Below, piece by piece: positions 1-7,301 of a DNA stretch of 42,554 nt. Below the pieces are notes generated by a model, which had not been told where the DNA came from, did no database searches, and saw only the letters and a list, made by a program, of their open reading frames with translations. The DNA lies in contig JACPLT010000007.1 of NCBI GenBank assembly GCA_016186365.1, positions 1 to 42,554 on the forward strand, read 5' to 3'. Both the position numbers and the translations under genes were made by a program. The stretch's first letter is position 1. Each line of letters begins with the position of its first letter. The DNA is from Candidatus Pacearchaeota archaeon (GTDB taxonomy: Archaea; Nanobdellota; Nanobdellia; Pacearchaeales; GW2011-AR1).

Positions 1-75
1 AGACCGCATAGAAGTTTAACAAATGGAAAGCTTAGAACTCCTTATCAAGCTTTCCTTGAGAAAGCAAGAAAATAA
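1..75 (+). CDS. C-terminal end of a DDE (rve-type) transposase, cut by the window edge
   Basis: The frame is open from base 1 to a TAA at 73-75 and encodes 24 residues. It begins R-P-H-R-S-L and continues to G-K-L-R-T-P-Y-Q-A-F. The pattern RPHxxL followed by a TPxxxF segment is typical of the extreme C-terminus of IS3/IS481-type integrase-core transposases. Only the tail is visible, so the family and integrity cannot be judged. The 67 bases between its stop and the palindromic repeat at 143 hold no recognised gene. Confidence 0.6.
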   Translation, partial: RPHRSLTNGKLRTPYQAFLEKARK

Positions 76-142
76 ACAAAAGTTATATAAATAATGAGGA
101 ACTTAAATCACCGAGAGGACGTTAATAGCGGACTACACAGTT

Positions 143-310
143 TTGTAAGTCAAAGATCAAACTTAACATCCCCCGCCTAGTTTTGAATTTATAGTATAGC
201 AGAAATTTGATTTTTCTCCCCTAATTAATGAGGGAGAACAAATAAAATTCTCTGTGAATAATAGTTTTACGGGGGCGAGAGGATGTTAAGTTTTATAGTT
301 TACTTAACAT
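143..310. repeat. Family A palindromic repeat, copy 1 (inverted relative to copies 2 and 3)
   Basis: This is an intergenic ~160-bp near-palindrome. Its right end is GTTTACTTAAC (299-309). Its left end is a decayed version of the same terminus (TAAGTCAAAGATCAAAC). Inside the ends are CTTAACATCCCC and its complement GGATGTTAAG. The centre is an A/T-rich stem closing on CTCCCC...GGGAG. Both arms and core are the reverse complement of copies 2 and 3. It lies between the transposase tail and the 3' end of the RNase P gene, so on the minus strand it could also form a terminator-like hairpin. Confidence 0.85.
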
Positions 311-382
311 GTTTATCGAAAAATGGCAGCAGTTGAACATACCTCTCAACTTTAATTAATTCAACTAACAGAATTCTCCTGA

Positions 383-652
383 TTATCTCAAACCCTTCAA
401 TGTCCCAGAAACCCGCATAACTCTAATCCCCGCGAGCTCAAAGCTCGCCCTAACTTTATCTAGCTCTTCCCTATTCACTGCAATTATATTCTCCTTAACA
501 AAAACAGGTGCCGCCCTGGCCCATCCTAATATACCAATATATTCAAGTATAGCTTCCTCTATCTCTTTTCTGCTTTTCCCTTTCTCAACAAGGAGGTATC
601 TCCTGTTATCTCTCATTGTTGGCTTTAGATTTTTTTCTTGTTTTCTTTGCAT
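383..652 (-). CDS. rnp2: RNase P protein component 2 (Pop5/Rpp14 family)
   Basis: The 89-residue product resembles the archaeal Pop5 subunit of RNase P, which with Rpp30 activates the catalytic RNA that trims 5' leaders of tRNA precursors. Visible signatures are the N-terminal KPTMRDNRRYLLVE strand, a central helix (KEIEEAILEYIGILG), the N-R-E-E-L-D-K-V-R-A segment corresponding to the family's NREyvdkVRaal, and the closing VSGTLKGL, which matches the family's VSGTIKKL. It is at the short end for the family, with little loop sequence before NREEL. The start overlaps the 3' end of the subtilase gene by 47 nt on the same strand, suggesting cotranscription. Confidence 0.82.
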   Translation of the reverse strand: MQRKQEKNLKPTMRDNRRYLLVEKGKSRKEIEEAILEYIGILGWARAAPVFVKENIIAVNREELDKVRASFELAGIRVMRVSGTLKGLR

Positions 653-3410
653 TTTTCAGTCTTATGACTTTTATAATATTTTTTTCTATTAATACGAATA
701 AAACAAATATTCCCAACACAACCACAATCAAAACAATTCTCAGCTTTATATATTTATTTCTGTTTGTAGGCAGTTCAATCTCTTCTGCTCCATCTCTGTC
801 TGAACTCTCTTCAATTGTATCGTTTCTTGCAACTGTCTGATTCATAATAGTATTGTTCCCAGTCATAGTTTTATTTTTAGGAACACTGACAGAACCTCCA
901 CCACCTCCCCCAGCATTATTATTCCCAGCAGGCAGGTTGACAGTCAGGCTTCTTGCAGAAGAGCTCCCATAATTTCCAGCACTATCACTGCAATTAATTT
1001 TCCAGCTGTAACTTCCAGAATCTAGTGATTTTGTTATTGTATTTGTAAGATTGTTTATTGCAGAGCTATTCCCTGTTGAAGAGCTCGATGTTCCAGTTAT
1101 CACTAATCTGCATTCAGCTATTCCGTTGCTGTCTGAAGCATTAAACTGAAAATTAACAGAGCTTGAAGTGCTTGTATCTCCCTCTCCCGGAGAGAGGCTG
1201 TTAACCACAGGAGAAGTCAAATCCACTCCGAAAAATAGCCGTGCACTTTCATTCACATTTCCAGAGCTGTCATTGCAATAAACTGTCAGGTTATACTCGT
1301 ATTCATATATGCTTTCATTTATGCTTGAATTTAGGTAATAAAAAAAAGTCTGCCCAGACTTATTCATGCTTATGTTCTCGTTATTAAAAGAAATCCAACA
1401 GTTATCCAGACTTTCATTTGAGCTCAAGTTAAGATTAATCCCATTATGCCAGCTGTTATTAATTAAAGAAACATTCAATGCAGGAGAGGAATTATCATAA
1501 ACAAAGCTAAAATTTGCCTGCCCAGAAGAGTTAAAACTATTATTATTGAACGCCCTGCAATTCCAGCTGTATGAATCTGAATAGCTGAATGTGAAATTAA
1601 AAGCAGTTTCATTAAATATGCCCGAAATTGTTTTATTCTCCTGATAAAAAAGCGAAGAAGAATTCCAAATATAGAAAGTCATGTTTGTCAGCTCTCCATT
1701 CTGCGTGGTAGTATTACAGCTGAAATTTCTTCCCGCAATATTAGTGTGAGTATTATTCACAGGAGAAATCAGTTCAACTCCCAACAAATTTATTATCAGG
1801 CTGAAATTTCTTCCAGAATAAGAGCAATTATTATTTCTGTCGCAGGAATAGCAGTTCCAGAGATAATTTTGATAATCTAATGTTACATTCCAGCTGCTCG
1901 AATTATACTCTCCAGAAATATTTGAAGTATTTGTATAATTGACCGCCCCGCTGGAATTATAAACAAGCAGGGTGATATTTTGTAACTGCAAATCTGTAGC
2001 ATTGCAGGAAAAGCTAACATTTCTATTGATAGTGACAAAATTATTTGCAGGACTCATTAGGCTGGAATTAGAATATTTCGAGTCCATTCTGAGTATTGCA
2101 GAATAAACATCAATTCTTGAAAAATTCAGCCCGCTTCCAGAATCTGAAATTCTTTTTCCAGTTAAATTAAACATGCTTTCAATTTCACTTGTCATTAATA
2201 TTTTTCCGCTTTCAATCTGATTAAACTCTCTTAATAATGCGAATGCTCCTGCTGCATGCGGAGTAGCCATTGAAGTTCCCTGATTCCCGCAATATCCCCC
2301 TGTCCTGCAGGTAGAGTTTATCTGTGTTTGGCTGTTGCTAGACAGCCCTCCAGGAGCAAACAAATCAGTTATGCTGTTTCTATTTGAATAACTGGCGACA
2401 GTCTCATCTTTAGCACTCGCACCTATAGCTGTTGAATTTCTTATGCACGCAGGAGAGGATATTGCACTAGTATTTCCATTATTCCCACTTGCTACAATAA
2501 CCGAAATATTTTTTGCTATCGCTGCGTTGATTGATGAGGTAAGTGAATCTTCACTATCGCAATAGCTTGAATAGCAGTATTGCGGTTGCAGCACGCAATC
2601 AGTCCCTAAACTCATACTTATCACACTTATGTTAAATATAGAAGAATTATCCACACACCAGTCAATTCCAGCTTTGATATTCGCACTGCTTCCAGAGCCC
2701 CCAGAATTCAGCGCTTTTATGATAATCAGTTTTGCTTCAGGAGCTATTCCATTTATGCTTCCATTTGCAGCCGCAATTCCAGCAACATGAGTTCCATGCC
2801 CGTTATCATCTAAGGGATTATTATCACTATTAACAAAATCCCATCCTCCAAGAACCTTGCAGTTTGATGAAGCATTATTCTCCCCATAACATCCGCCCAA
2901 ATCCGAATGGCTGTAATTTATCCCAGTATCAATTATACAGATTGCCTGCCCTCTTCCAGTTATATTCTCTCCTGAAATCTGTATTCTCCAGCCTGTCGTA
3001 GCATTAATTATCACAGCAGAATCCTGCAAGAGTGCAACAACAGGGTAATCATAATAAACTCTCTTAACACTTTCATCATTTTCTAAATCCTCCAAATCTT
3101 TTTTTGTAATCTCCATCGCTATCTCTTTTTTAAATTCTCTTTCCAGCTTTTCATCTCCGATTTTATCTATCACACTATCCTTTGCTTTCTCAATATCTAT
3201 ACTTTTATTTTTGTCAAAAAATCTAGACACAAATCCCTCACCTTTTTTATCGTTAATTTCAATAATAACATTAACCCTATCTTTTATTTTGAGTTCATTC
3301 ACAACATTCTCGCTTATCTTTTCATATTTGGCATACCCTATACTGGCAAAATTAACAAAAACAAGCAAAAATATCATGCAGGTAATTAGTACCACTTCTC
3401 CCTTTTTCAT
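606..3410 (-). CDS. Membrane-anchored subtilisin-family (S8) serine protease
   Basis: The 934-residue protein is predicted to be exported and held at the cell surface. Residues 1-27 form a signal peptide. Residues ~30-125 look like an I9-type propeptide. The S8 domain spans ~140-450 with the catalytic triad D161 (IIDTG), H208 (NGHGTHVAG) and S380 (GTSMATPHAAG), plus the oxyanion Asn N310 (VASGNNGN). Residues ~455-830 are Asn/Ser-rich Ig-like modules with paired cysteines, then a GGGGGG linker and a single C-terminal membrane helix (~890-912) with a basic cytoplasmic tail. All catalytic residues are present, so it should be active. Likely roles, by inference, are processing surface proteins or degrading external protein. 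Confidence 0.93.
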   Translation of the reverse strand: MKKGEVVLITCMIFLLVFVNFASIGYAKYEKISENVVNELKIKDRVNVIIEINDKKGEGFVSRFFDKNKSIDIEKAKDSVIDKIGDEKLEREFKKEIAMEITKKDLEDLENDESVKRVYYDYPVVALLQDSAVIINATTGWRIQISGENITGRGQAICIIDTGINYSHSDLGGCYGENNASSNCKVLGGWDFVNSDNNPLDDNGHGTHVAGIAAANGSINGIAPEAKLIIIKALNSGGSGSSANIKAGIDWCVDNSSIFNISVISMSLGTDCVLQPQYCYSSYCDSEDSLTSSINAAIAKNISVIVASGNNGNTSAISSPACIRNSTAIGASAKDETVASYSNRNSITDLFAPGGLSSNSQTQINSTCRTGGYCGNQGTSMATPHAAGAFALLREFNQIESGKILMTSEIESMFNLTGKRISDSGSGLNFSRIDVYSAILRMDSKYSNSSLMSPANNFVTINRNVSFSCNATDLQLQNITLLVYNSSGAVNYTNTSNISGEYNSSSWNVTLDYQNYLWNCYSCDRNNNCSYSGRNFSLIINLLGVELISPVNNTHTNIAGRNFSCNTTTQNGELTNMTFYIWNSSSLFYQENKTISGIFNETAFNFTFSYSDSYSWNCRAFNNNSFNSSGQANFSFVYDNSSPALNVSLINNSWHNGINLNLSSNESLDNCWISFNNENISMNKSGQTFFYYLNSSINESIYEYEYNLTVYCNDSSGNVNESARLFFGVDLTSPVVNSLSPGEGDTSTSSSVNFQFNASDSNGIAECRLVITGTSSSSTGNSSAINNLTNTITKSLDSGSYSWKINCSDSAGNYGSSSARSLTVNLPAGNNNAGGGGGGSVSVPKNKTMTGNNTIMNQTVARNDTIEESSDRDGAEEIELPTNRNKYIKLRIVLIVVVLGIFVLFVLIEKNIIKVIRLKNAKKTRKKSKANNER

Positions 3411-3413
3411 CTT

Positions 3414-3468
3414 AAACTTCCCTTTTCCCTTTCGGGAAGTTTAATGAGGTAAAAGTTATCAAACTTTT
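3414..3468 (-). promoter_or_regulatory. Two hairpins in the 5' leader of the subtilase gene
   Basis: On the transcript strand, a 9-bp perfect stem (AAACTTCCC paired with GGGAAGTTT, 3414-3422 with 3434-3442) ends 3 nt before the ATG. A second 7-bp stem (AAAAGTT with AACTTTT, 3451-3468) lies just upstream. A TATA-like AAATTTATAAC is about 85-95 nt before the ATG (around 3492-3504), so both hairpins would be in the leader. The first stem contains the only purine-rich GGGAAG that could act as a ribosome-binding site, so folding could limit translation. This is inference from base pairing only. Confidence 0.5.
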
Positions 3469-3534
3469 TCATGTATTATCAAGAATAATTTATGTTATAA
3501 ATTTATTGTTCAGAGAATTTTTCTGTGTAAAACC

Positions 3535-3694
3535 TGTTAAGTAAACCTTGCAAATTAATATCCCCTTGATGTATATTATTCCCAGAGAATTTCATTTGTT
3601 CTTCCTCATTTTATAGGGGAGAAAAATCAAATTTCTGCTATACTATTAACTCAATATTATACGAGGGATTTCAATTTTGATTATTTACTTAACA
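3535..3694. repeat. Family A palindromic repeat, copy 2
   Basis: The 160-bp element begins GTTAAGTAAAC and ends ATTTACTTAAC. Arms carry ATCCCC and the complementary GAGGGAT, and the core runs from CATTTGTTCTTCC to GGGGAGAAAAATC. Orientation matches copy 3. It ends 5 bp from the stop codon of the interrupted acetyltransferase gene. It is more diverged than copies 3 and 4. Confidence 0.85.
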
Positions 3695-3698
3695 AAGC

Positions 3699-4272
3699 CT
3701 ATATCTCTTTCTCCCAGAAAATTAATTCATCTCTTTCAATATATCCTGATTTTTTGGCAAGATAATTCATTGGCTTGTTCCATTTTCTTACAACAAAAGC
3801 CAGTCGATTATAACTTTTATTTTTGGCAAATTTCTCAACCTGTTTCATTAAAATTGAGCCGATTCCTTTTCCCCTATGCAATTTTGAAACGACTATTGTT
3901 TCTAAATATACTCTCTTCTGGGCAGGGTCAATTTTGAATTCCTCAAAAGCAATGGGTTTTTTATTTCTAAATCGGGGTTTAATACTATGCAGTTTGCTGT
4001 GTCCGATTTTGAAAGACTGAAACCAAAAAATTGCTGATTGCTTTGTGCAATTTTAGGGTGCTCAGAAATTCGAATAGCAATGAGAATTTCTGACATTGCT
4101 CTGCAATTTCTTTATCTTCTTCAACAACCAACACGATAGTATCTTTATCTTTCATCATTTGCTTGAACACTTTTGCAGAATATTCCCCAGAATAATCTTC
4201 TACTGCCTTTTCCCCACGGACTAACTTAACTAACTCGGGGATATCTGAAAGTTTTATTTTTCTGATTTTCAT
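3699..4272 (-). pseudogene. GNAT N-acetyltransferase, interrupted by a family B element
   Basis: Two in-frame parts flank an insertion of 151 nt (3960-4110). The upstream part runs from MKIRKIKLSDI to VVEEDK. The downstream part runs from KPIAFEEFKID through HRGKGIGSILM to FWEKEI. Joining them at the ATAAA direct repeat gives a continuous 140-residue GNAT with the acetyl-CoA binding loop R-G-K-G-I-G (residues 83-88). As it stands, the upstream part runs into the element and stops, so the DNA cannot encode a normal enzyme without removal of the element. The ATG follows the TAA of the upstream Cys-rich gene by one base, indicating an operon. The substrate is unknown. Confidence 0.85.
3960..4110 (-). 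mobile_element. Family B double-hairpin insertion element, copy 1 (in the GNAT gene)
   Basis: The insertion is flanked by TTTAT (3960-3964 and 4111-4115; ATAAA on the gene strand), consistent with a target-site duplication. Two palindromic domains are visible. The first pairs TCTAAATCGG (3966-3975) with CCGATTTTGA (4003-4012). The second pairs TCAGAAATTC (4062-4071) with GAATTTCTGA (4084-4093). The right-hand domain resembles copy 2 at 40450-40593. It has no coding capacity. Net length 151 nt shifts the host frame. Confidence 0.8.
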
Positions 4273-4273
4273 T

Positions 4274-4576
4274 TTACTCGCACTTTCCTTCCACACATCT
4301 GCACGAATTGTCATTGCAATTATACATCGCAGTGCAAAAAAGATTATTCTCGCATTCACTCAATTTTCCCTGCCAATAACTCGCATTTTCCCTGCTCATG
4401 CATCTCTCCTCTCCGCCCATCTCGCACGAACAGCATCCAACTTGCTGCCTAACACAATCTTCATCTTTCTCGCATTCTATCTTGCTATTTCCTCCATTAT
4501 TTCTAAGGATAATAACTAAAATCAATATAACTGCTAAAATTAGCGCGATTCCCAAAATAATCTCTCTTTTTTTCAT
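4274..4576 (-). CDS. Small membrane-anchored cysteine-rich protein
   Basis: The 100-residue protein has one hydrophobic N-terminal helix (~5-25) used as a signal or anchor. A compact exported domain with about 11-12 cysteines follows, including DEDC, GCCSC, NNLFC, YNC and CRC. The E-C-x4-D-C opening resembles eight-cysteine-cluster domains of DPANN surface proteins and also occurs near the C-terminus of the large repeat proteins here. It is probably disulfide-bonded outside the cell. It sits one base upstream of the broken acetyltransferase gene in the same operon. Function is unknown. Confidence 0.7.
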   Translation of the reverse strand: MKKREIILGIALILAVILILVIILRNNGGNSKIECEKDEDCVRQQVGCCSCEMGGEERCMSRENASYWQGKLSECENNLFCTAMYNCNDNSCRCVEGKCE

Positions 4577-4594
4577 AGTCTATCTACAATCTTC

Positions 4595-4628
4595 AGATTT
4601 ATAAACCTTATTTTCCATATATATCCGA
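4595..4628. promoter_or_regulatory. Divergent promoters between the Cys-rich gene and RNase J
   Basis: On the minus strand, AAGGTTTATAAATC (about 4595-4609) is a clear archaeal TATA element about 25 nt before the Cys-rich gene. On the plus strand, CCATATATATCC (about 4616-4627) lies close to the RNase J ATG at 4641, preceded by AAAGGT. This supports both chosen starts. Confidence 0.55.
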
Positions 4629-4640
4629 AAAAAAGGTAAC

Positions 4641-5972
4641 ATGAAGATATTTACAATTGGCGGATATTCTGAAATAGGAAAAAATATGACTGCAGTCCAG
4701 TCAGCTGATGATGTCACTCTTTTTGACTGCGGATTGCATCTTCCGCCCATAGTCGAGTTAGAAGAAAGAAATGGTTTTCTGAATGAAAACCAGCTCAGAA
4801 GAATACAGGCAGTTCCAGACGACTTAATCTTAGATAGTTTAGATTTGAGAAGAAAAGTTTCATCAATTTTAATCGGACACGCCCATTTAGACCATGTAGG
4901 CGCTGTCCCTTATTTGGCAGGAAGATATAATGCAGAAGTAGTCGGAACACCTTTTACTCTTGCAGTGCTAAAAACTCTTATTGAAGATGAGAATGTTAAG
5001 TTTAATAACAAGCTAAAAGAAATTCAGCCCAACTCCTCTTATACTTTAAAGAACACTACAAGCTCAAATGTAGAGTTCATAAATATCACTCATTCCACTT
5101 TGCAATGCTCTCTAATGGCTCTTCATACTAGAGAAGGAGTAGTTTTATATGCCAATGATTTCAAATTTGACAACTCTCCTCAATTAGGAAAAAAGCCAAA
5201 TTATGAAGCAATAAAAAGACTGGGAAAAGAAGGAGTAAAAGCATTGATTGTAGAAAGTTTATATGCCACAGAAGAGAGGAAAACTCCAAGTGAAAAAATT
5301 GCCCGAGGCTTATTAGAAGATGTCATGCTCACAACAGAGAATACTAATTCCGCAATTATTGTGACTACCTTCTCCTCGCATATTGCAAGATTAAAAAGCA
5401 TAGTTGACTTCGGAAAAAAGCTGAACAGAAAAATAGTGTTTTTGGGAAGAAGCTTAAGCAAATATGTTTCTGCTGCGATTAATACAAATCTCTGCCCATT
5501 TAAAAAAGACATTTATCTTGCAAGCTATCGCCATCAGGTTGAATCCATCTTCAAAAAAATAAACAAGGACAGGGACAGCTATCTTGTGGTATGCACAGGA
5601 CATCAGGGCGAACCCGGAAGCATTCTTGACAGGATTGCAAGAAATGAAACTCCTCTCCAGCTTAATCCAAAAGACCATGTAATATTTTCATCAAAAACTA
5701 TCCCTTCTGAAATAAACATAGCAAATAAAAAACAGCTTGAAAAAAGATTAAAATCAAAAGGCGTAAGAATTTTTAATGATGTCCACGTTTCAGGTCATGC
5801 CGGGAGAGAAGACTTGAGAGACTTCATAGAAATGGTTAATCCCGAGCATATCATTCCAGCTCACGGAGATTTGCAAAAACTTTCTGCCCTGGCAGAGTTA
5901 TGCACAGAGCTGGGGTATAAAATAGGAAAAACCTGCCACATCTCCCAGGATTTGCAGAAGATAGCGATATAA
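4641..5972 (+). CDS. Archaeal RNase J-type metallo-beta-lactamase/beta-CASP ribonuclease
   Basis: The 443-residue protein has the metallo-beta-lactamase core with motif 2 H80-A-H82-L-D84-H85, a later THS, and the metal-site Asp in YANDFKFDN. A beta-CASP insert (~200-350) follows, then C-terminal HVSGHAGRED and PAHG motifs. There are no N-terminal KH domains, which separates it from the aCPSF1 gene at 24922. Archaeal RNase J is a 5'-to-3' exoribonuclease in mRNA turnover. Its length is standard for the archaeal form. It ends exactly one base before the convergent cassette partner gene, leaving no intergenic terminator space. Confidence 0.9.
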   Translation: MKIFTIGGYSEIGKNMTAVQSADDVTLFDCGLHLPPIVELEERNGFLNENQLRRIQAVPDDLILDSLDLRRKVSSILIGHAHLDHVGAVPYLAGRYNAEVVGTPFTLAVLKTLIEDENVKFNNKLKEIQPNSSYTLKNTTSSNVEFINITHSTLQCSLMALHTREGVVLYANDFKFDNSPQLGKKPNYEAIKRLGKEGVKALIVESLYATEERKTPSEKIARGLLEDVMLTTENTNSAIIVTTFSSHIARLKSIVDFGKKLNRKIVFLGRSLSKYVSAAINTNLCPFKKDIYLASYRHQVESIFKKINKDRDSYLVVCTGHQGEPGSILDRIARNETPLQLNPKDHVIFSSKTIPSEINIANKKQLEKRLKSKGVRIFNDVHVSGHAGREDLRDFIEMVNPEHIIPAHGDLQKLSALAELCTELGYKIGKTCHISQDLQKIAI

Positions 5973-7301
5973 TTAAATCTGCTTAACAAACCCCTTCTTA
6001 AACTCCGCCTTATCAACAATAACTTTATTCTCAACTCTTCCAGCTGAAGAATCCCTGACAACTATATACTCTCCTAATGGAAGGTAAACTATTTTATTCT
6101 TCCCAACAACAGAGAAAAATGGAATTTCATCTCCCAATGTTTCTCTGCTAACAATCCCACAATCTGAATTGCCAAGCGAGCAGCTTGCAGGATAACCTTT
6201 ATTTCCTAAAAATCCTGCATTAAATTTTGGTTTAAAACTAACCTTAATATTCTTCCCCTTAGCAATGCTGGAATCAATCTTTAAGCAATTCACTTTTTTT
6301 GTTATATCGCTAAACATCCTATTCTTTAATTTAAATGCAATCACACTTGATTTTGTGCATCCCTCTTTCTCTGCTATTCCTGCTAAGTCTAAATTAAAAT
6401 TAACTTTATTTCCAAGATATTTATAATTATTAGATGGAGTATTAATCTCCAACTCCCAGATATAATTATTGACATATTTGCCAGCAATAGAAACTTGAAC
6501 AACCCCCCTTGTATTGCTGGTTAAAAATTCAGGAGATTCGTACTCTGTCTTAATTTCAGCTTCTATTCCAGGAATCAACCCAATTAAAGGAACCTGTTTT
6601 CTTTTAACTTCATCATTGAAATAATATAATGTAGAATTCAATTCTTTTATTCCAGTATTATAAGTTTTGCATAAATCATATTCTACAACAAATTTCAGAA
6701 CAATATTAGGATTTTTATTGTGTGTTCCTGAATTATACCAATGAAATTCTTCCTCATATACCTCTTCTTCTGTTTTGCCAAAATATTCAATCCTTTTGTT
6801 CATCTCGCTGTCATTTATTCCAATAAATATAGAAAAAGAATTCTCGCTGTCAAATTTAATCCCTCTTTCAAACATCTTTTCATTAATAATCTGGCTTAAT
6901 TTGTTATTCAAATAAAAAGTATAAGCATTATGCTCAATATTCATGCTGTAGCATAATTCATATCCTTCAGGAATTATTTCTTCTAAAATAAACCCTTCAA
7001 AGTTGTCCTCATTATTAAAATAAACAACTCTCTTAATTCTCATACTCTCTCCGCTGTAAAACTTTATCTCCTGCTTCTTGTCAGAATATGCAAGATTACT
7101 GGCAGAAGAATAAACCTGCGGATTTCCAATGCTAGGAATAGCGGTTAAAATATCTTCGCTATAACTAGAAACAGGATTATTCACAATATTTCCTGTAATT
7201 CTGCTCCAGCTAAATAAAACTATAACCCCAATTATTGCGATAATTGCAATTCCTATTCCTAGTTTAATCCATCCACCATAATTTTGCTCTTTGTTTTTCA
7301 T
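5973..7301 (-). CDS. Conserved membrane-anchored partner of the Cys-rich repeat protein, copy 1
   Basis: The 442-residue product has a short basic N-terminus (MKNKEQN), one transmembrane helix (~12-31) and the motif S-R-I-T-G-N-I-V just after it. The long exported domain looks beta-rich and contains few cysteines (LC, C, SC, DC). The start overlaps the 3' end of the large repeat-protein gene by 38 nt, so translation is probably coupled. It matches the protein at 18467-19795 along its whole length with no gap, by eye roughly 85-90% identical. I recognise no family. Strict coupling to the repeat protein suggests it anchors, displays or processes that protein; this is inference. Confidence 0.8.
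   Translation of the reverse strand: MKNKEQNYGGWIKLGIGIAIIAIIGVIVLFSWSRITGNIVNNPVSSYSEDILTAIPSIGNPQVYSSASNLAYSDKKQEIKFYSGESMRIKRVVYFNNEDNFEGFILEEIIPEGYELCYSMNIEHNAYTFYLNNKLSQIINEKMFERGIKFDSENSFSIFIGINDSEMNKRIEYFGKTEEEVYEEEFHWYNSGTHNKNPNIVLKFVVEYDLCKTYNTGIKELNSTLYYFNDEVKRKQVPLIGLIPGIEAEIKTEYESPEFLTSNTRGVVQVSIAGKYVNNYIWELEINTPSNNYKYLGNKVNFNLDLAGIAEKEGCTKSSVIAFKLKNRMFSDITKKVNCLKIDSSIAKGKNIKVSFKPKFNAGFLGNKGYPASCSLGNSDCGIVSRETLGDEIPFFSVVGKNKIVYLPLGEYIVVRDSSAGRVENKVIVDKAEFKKGFVKQI

Noticed and set aside
143-310. tRNA or small structured RNA gene in family A elements
   Set aside because: No T-loop GTTCRANNC or anticodon arm is present, and four copies differ in arm sequence while keeping palindromy. 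A repeat element fits better.
3960-4110. Archaeal bulge-helix-bulge intron or other spliced intron as the main explanation for family B
   Set aside because: Exact short direct repeats at both ends are the normal result of insertion with target duplication, and hicB beside copy 2 is also dead. I could not identify a convincing bulge-helix-bulge at the junctions. Splicing is kept only as an alternative.
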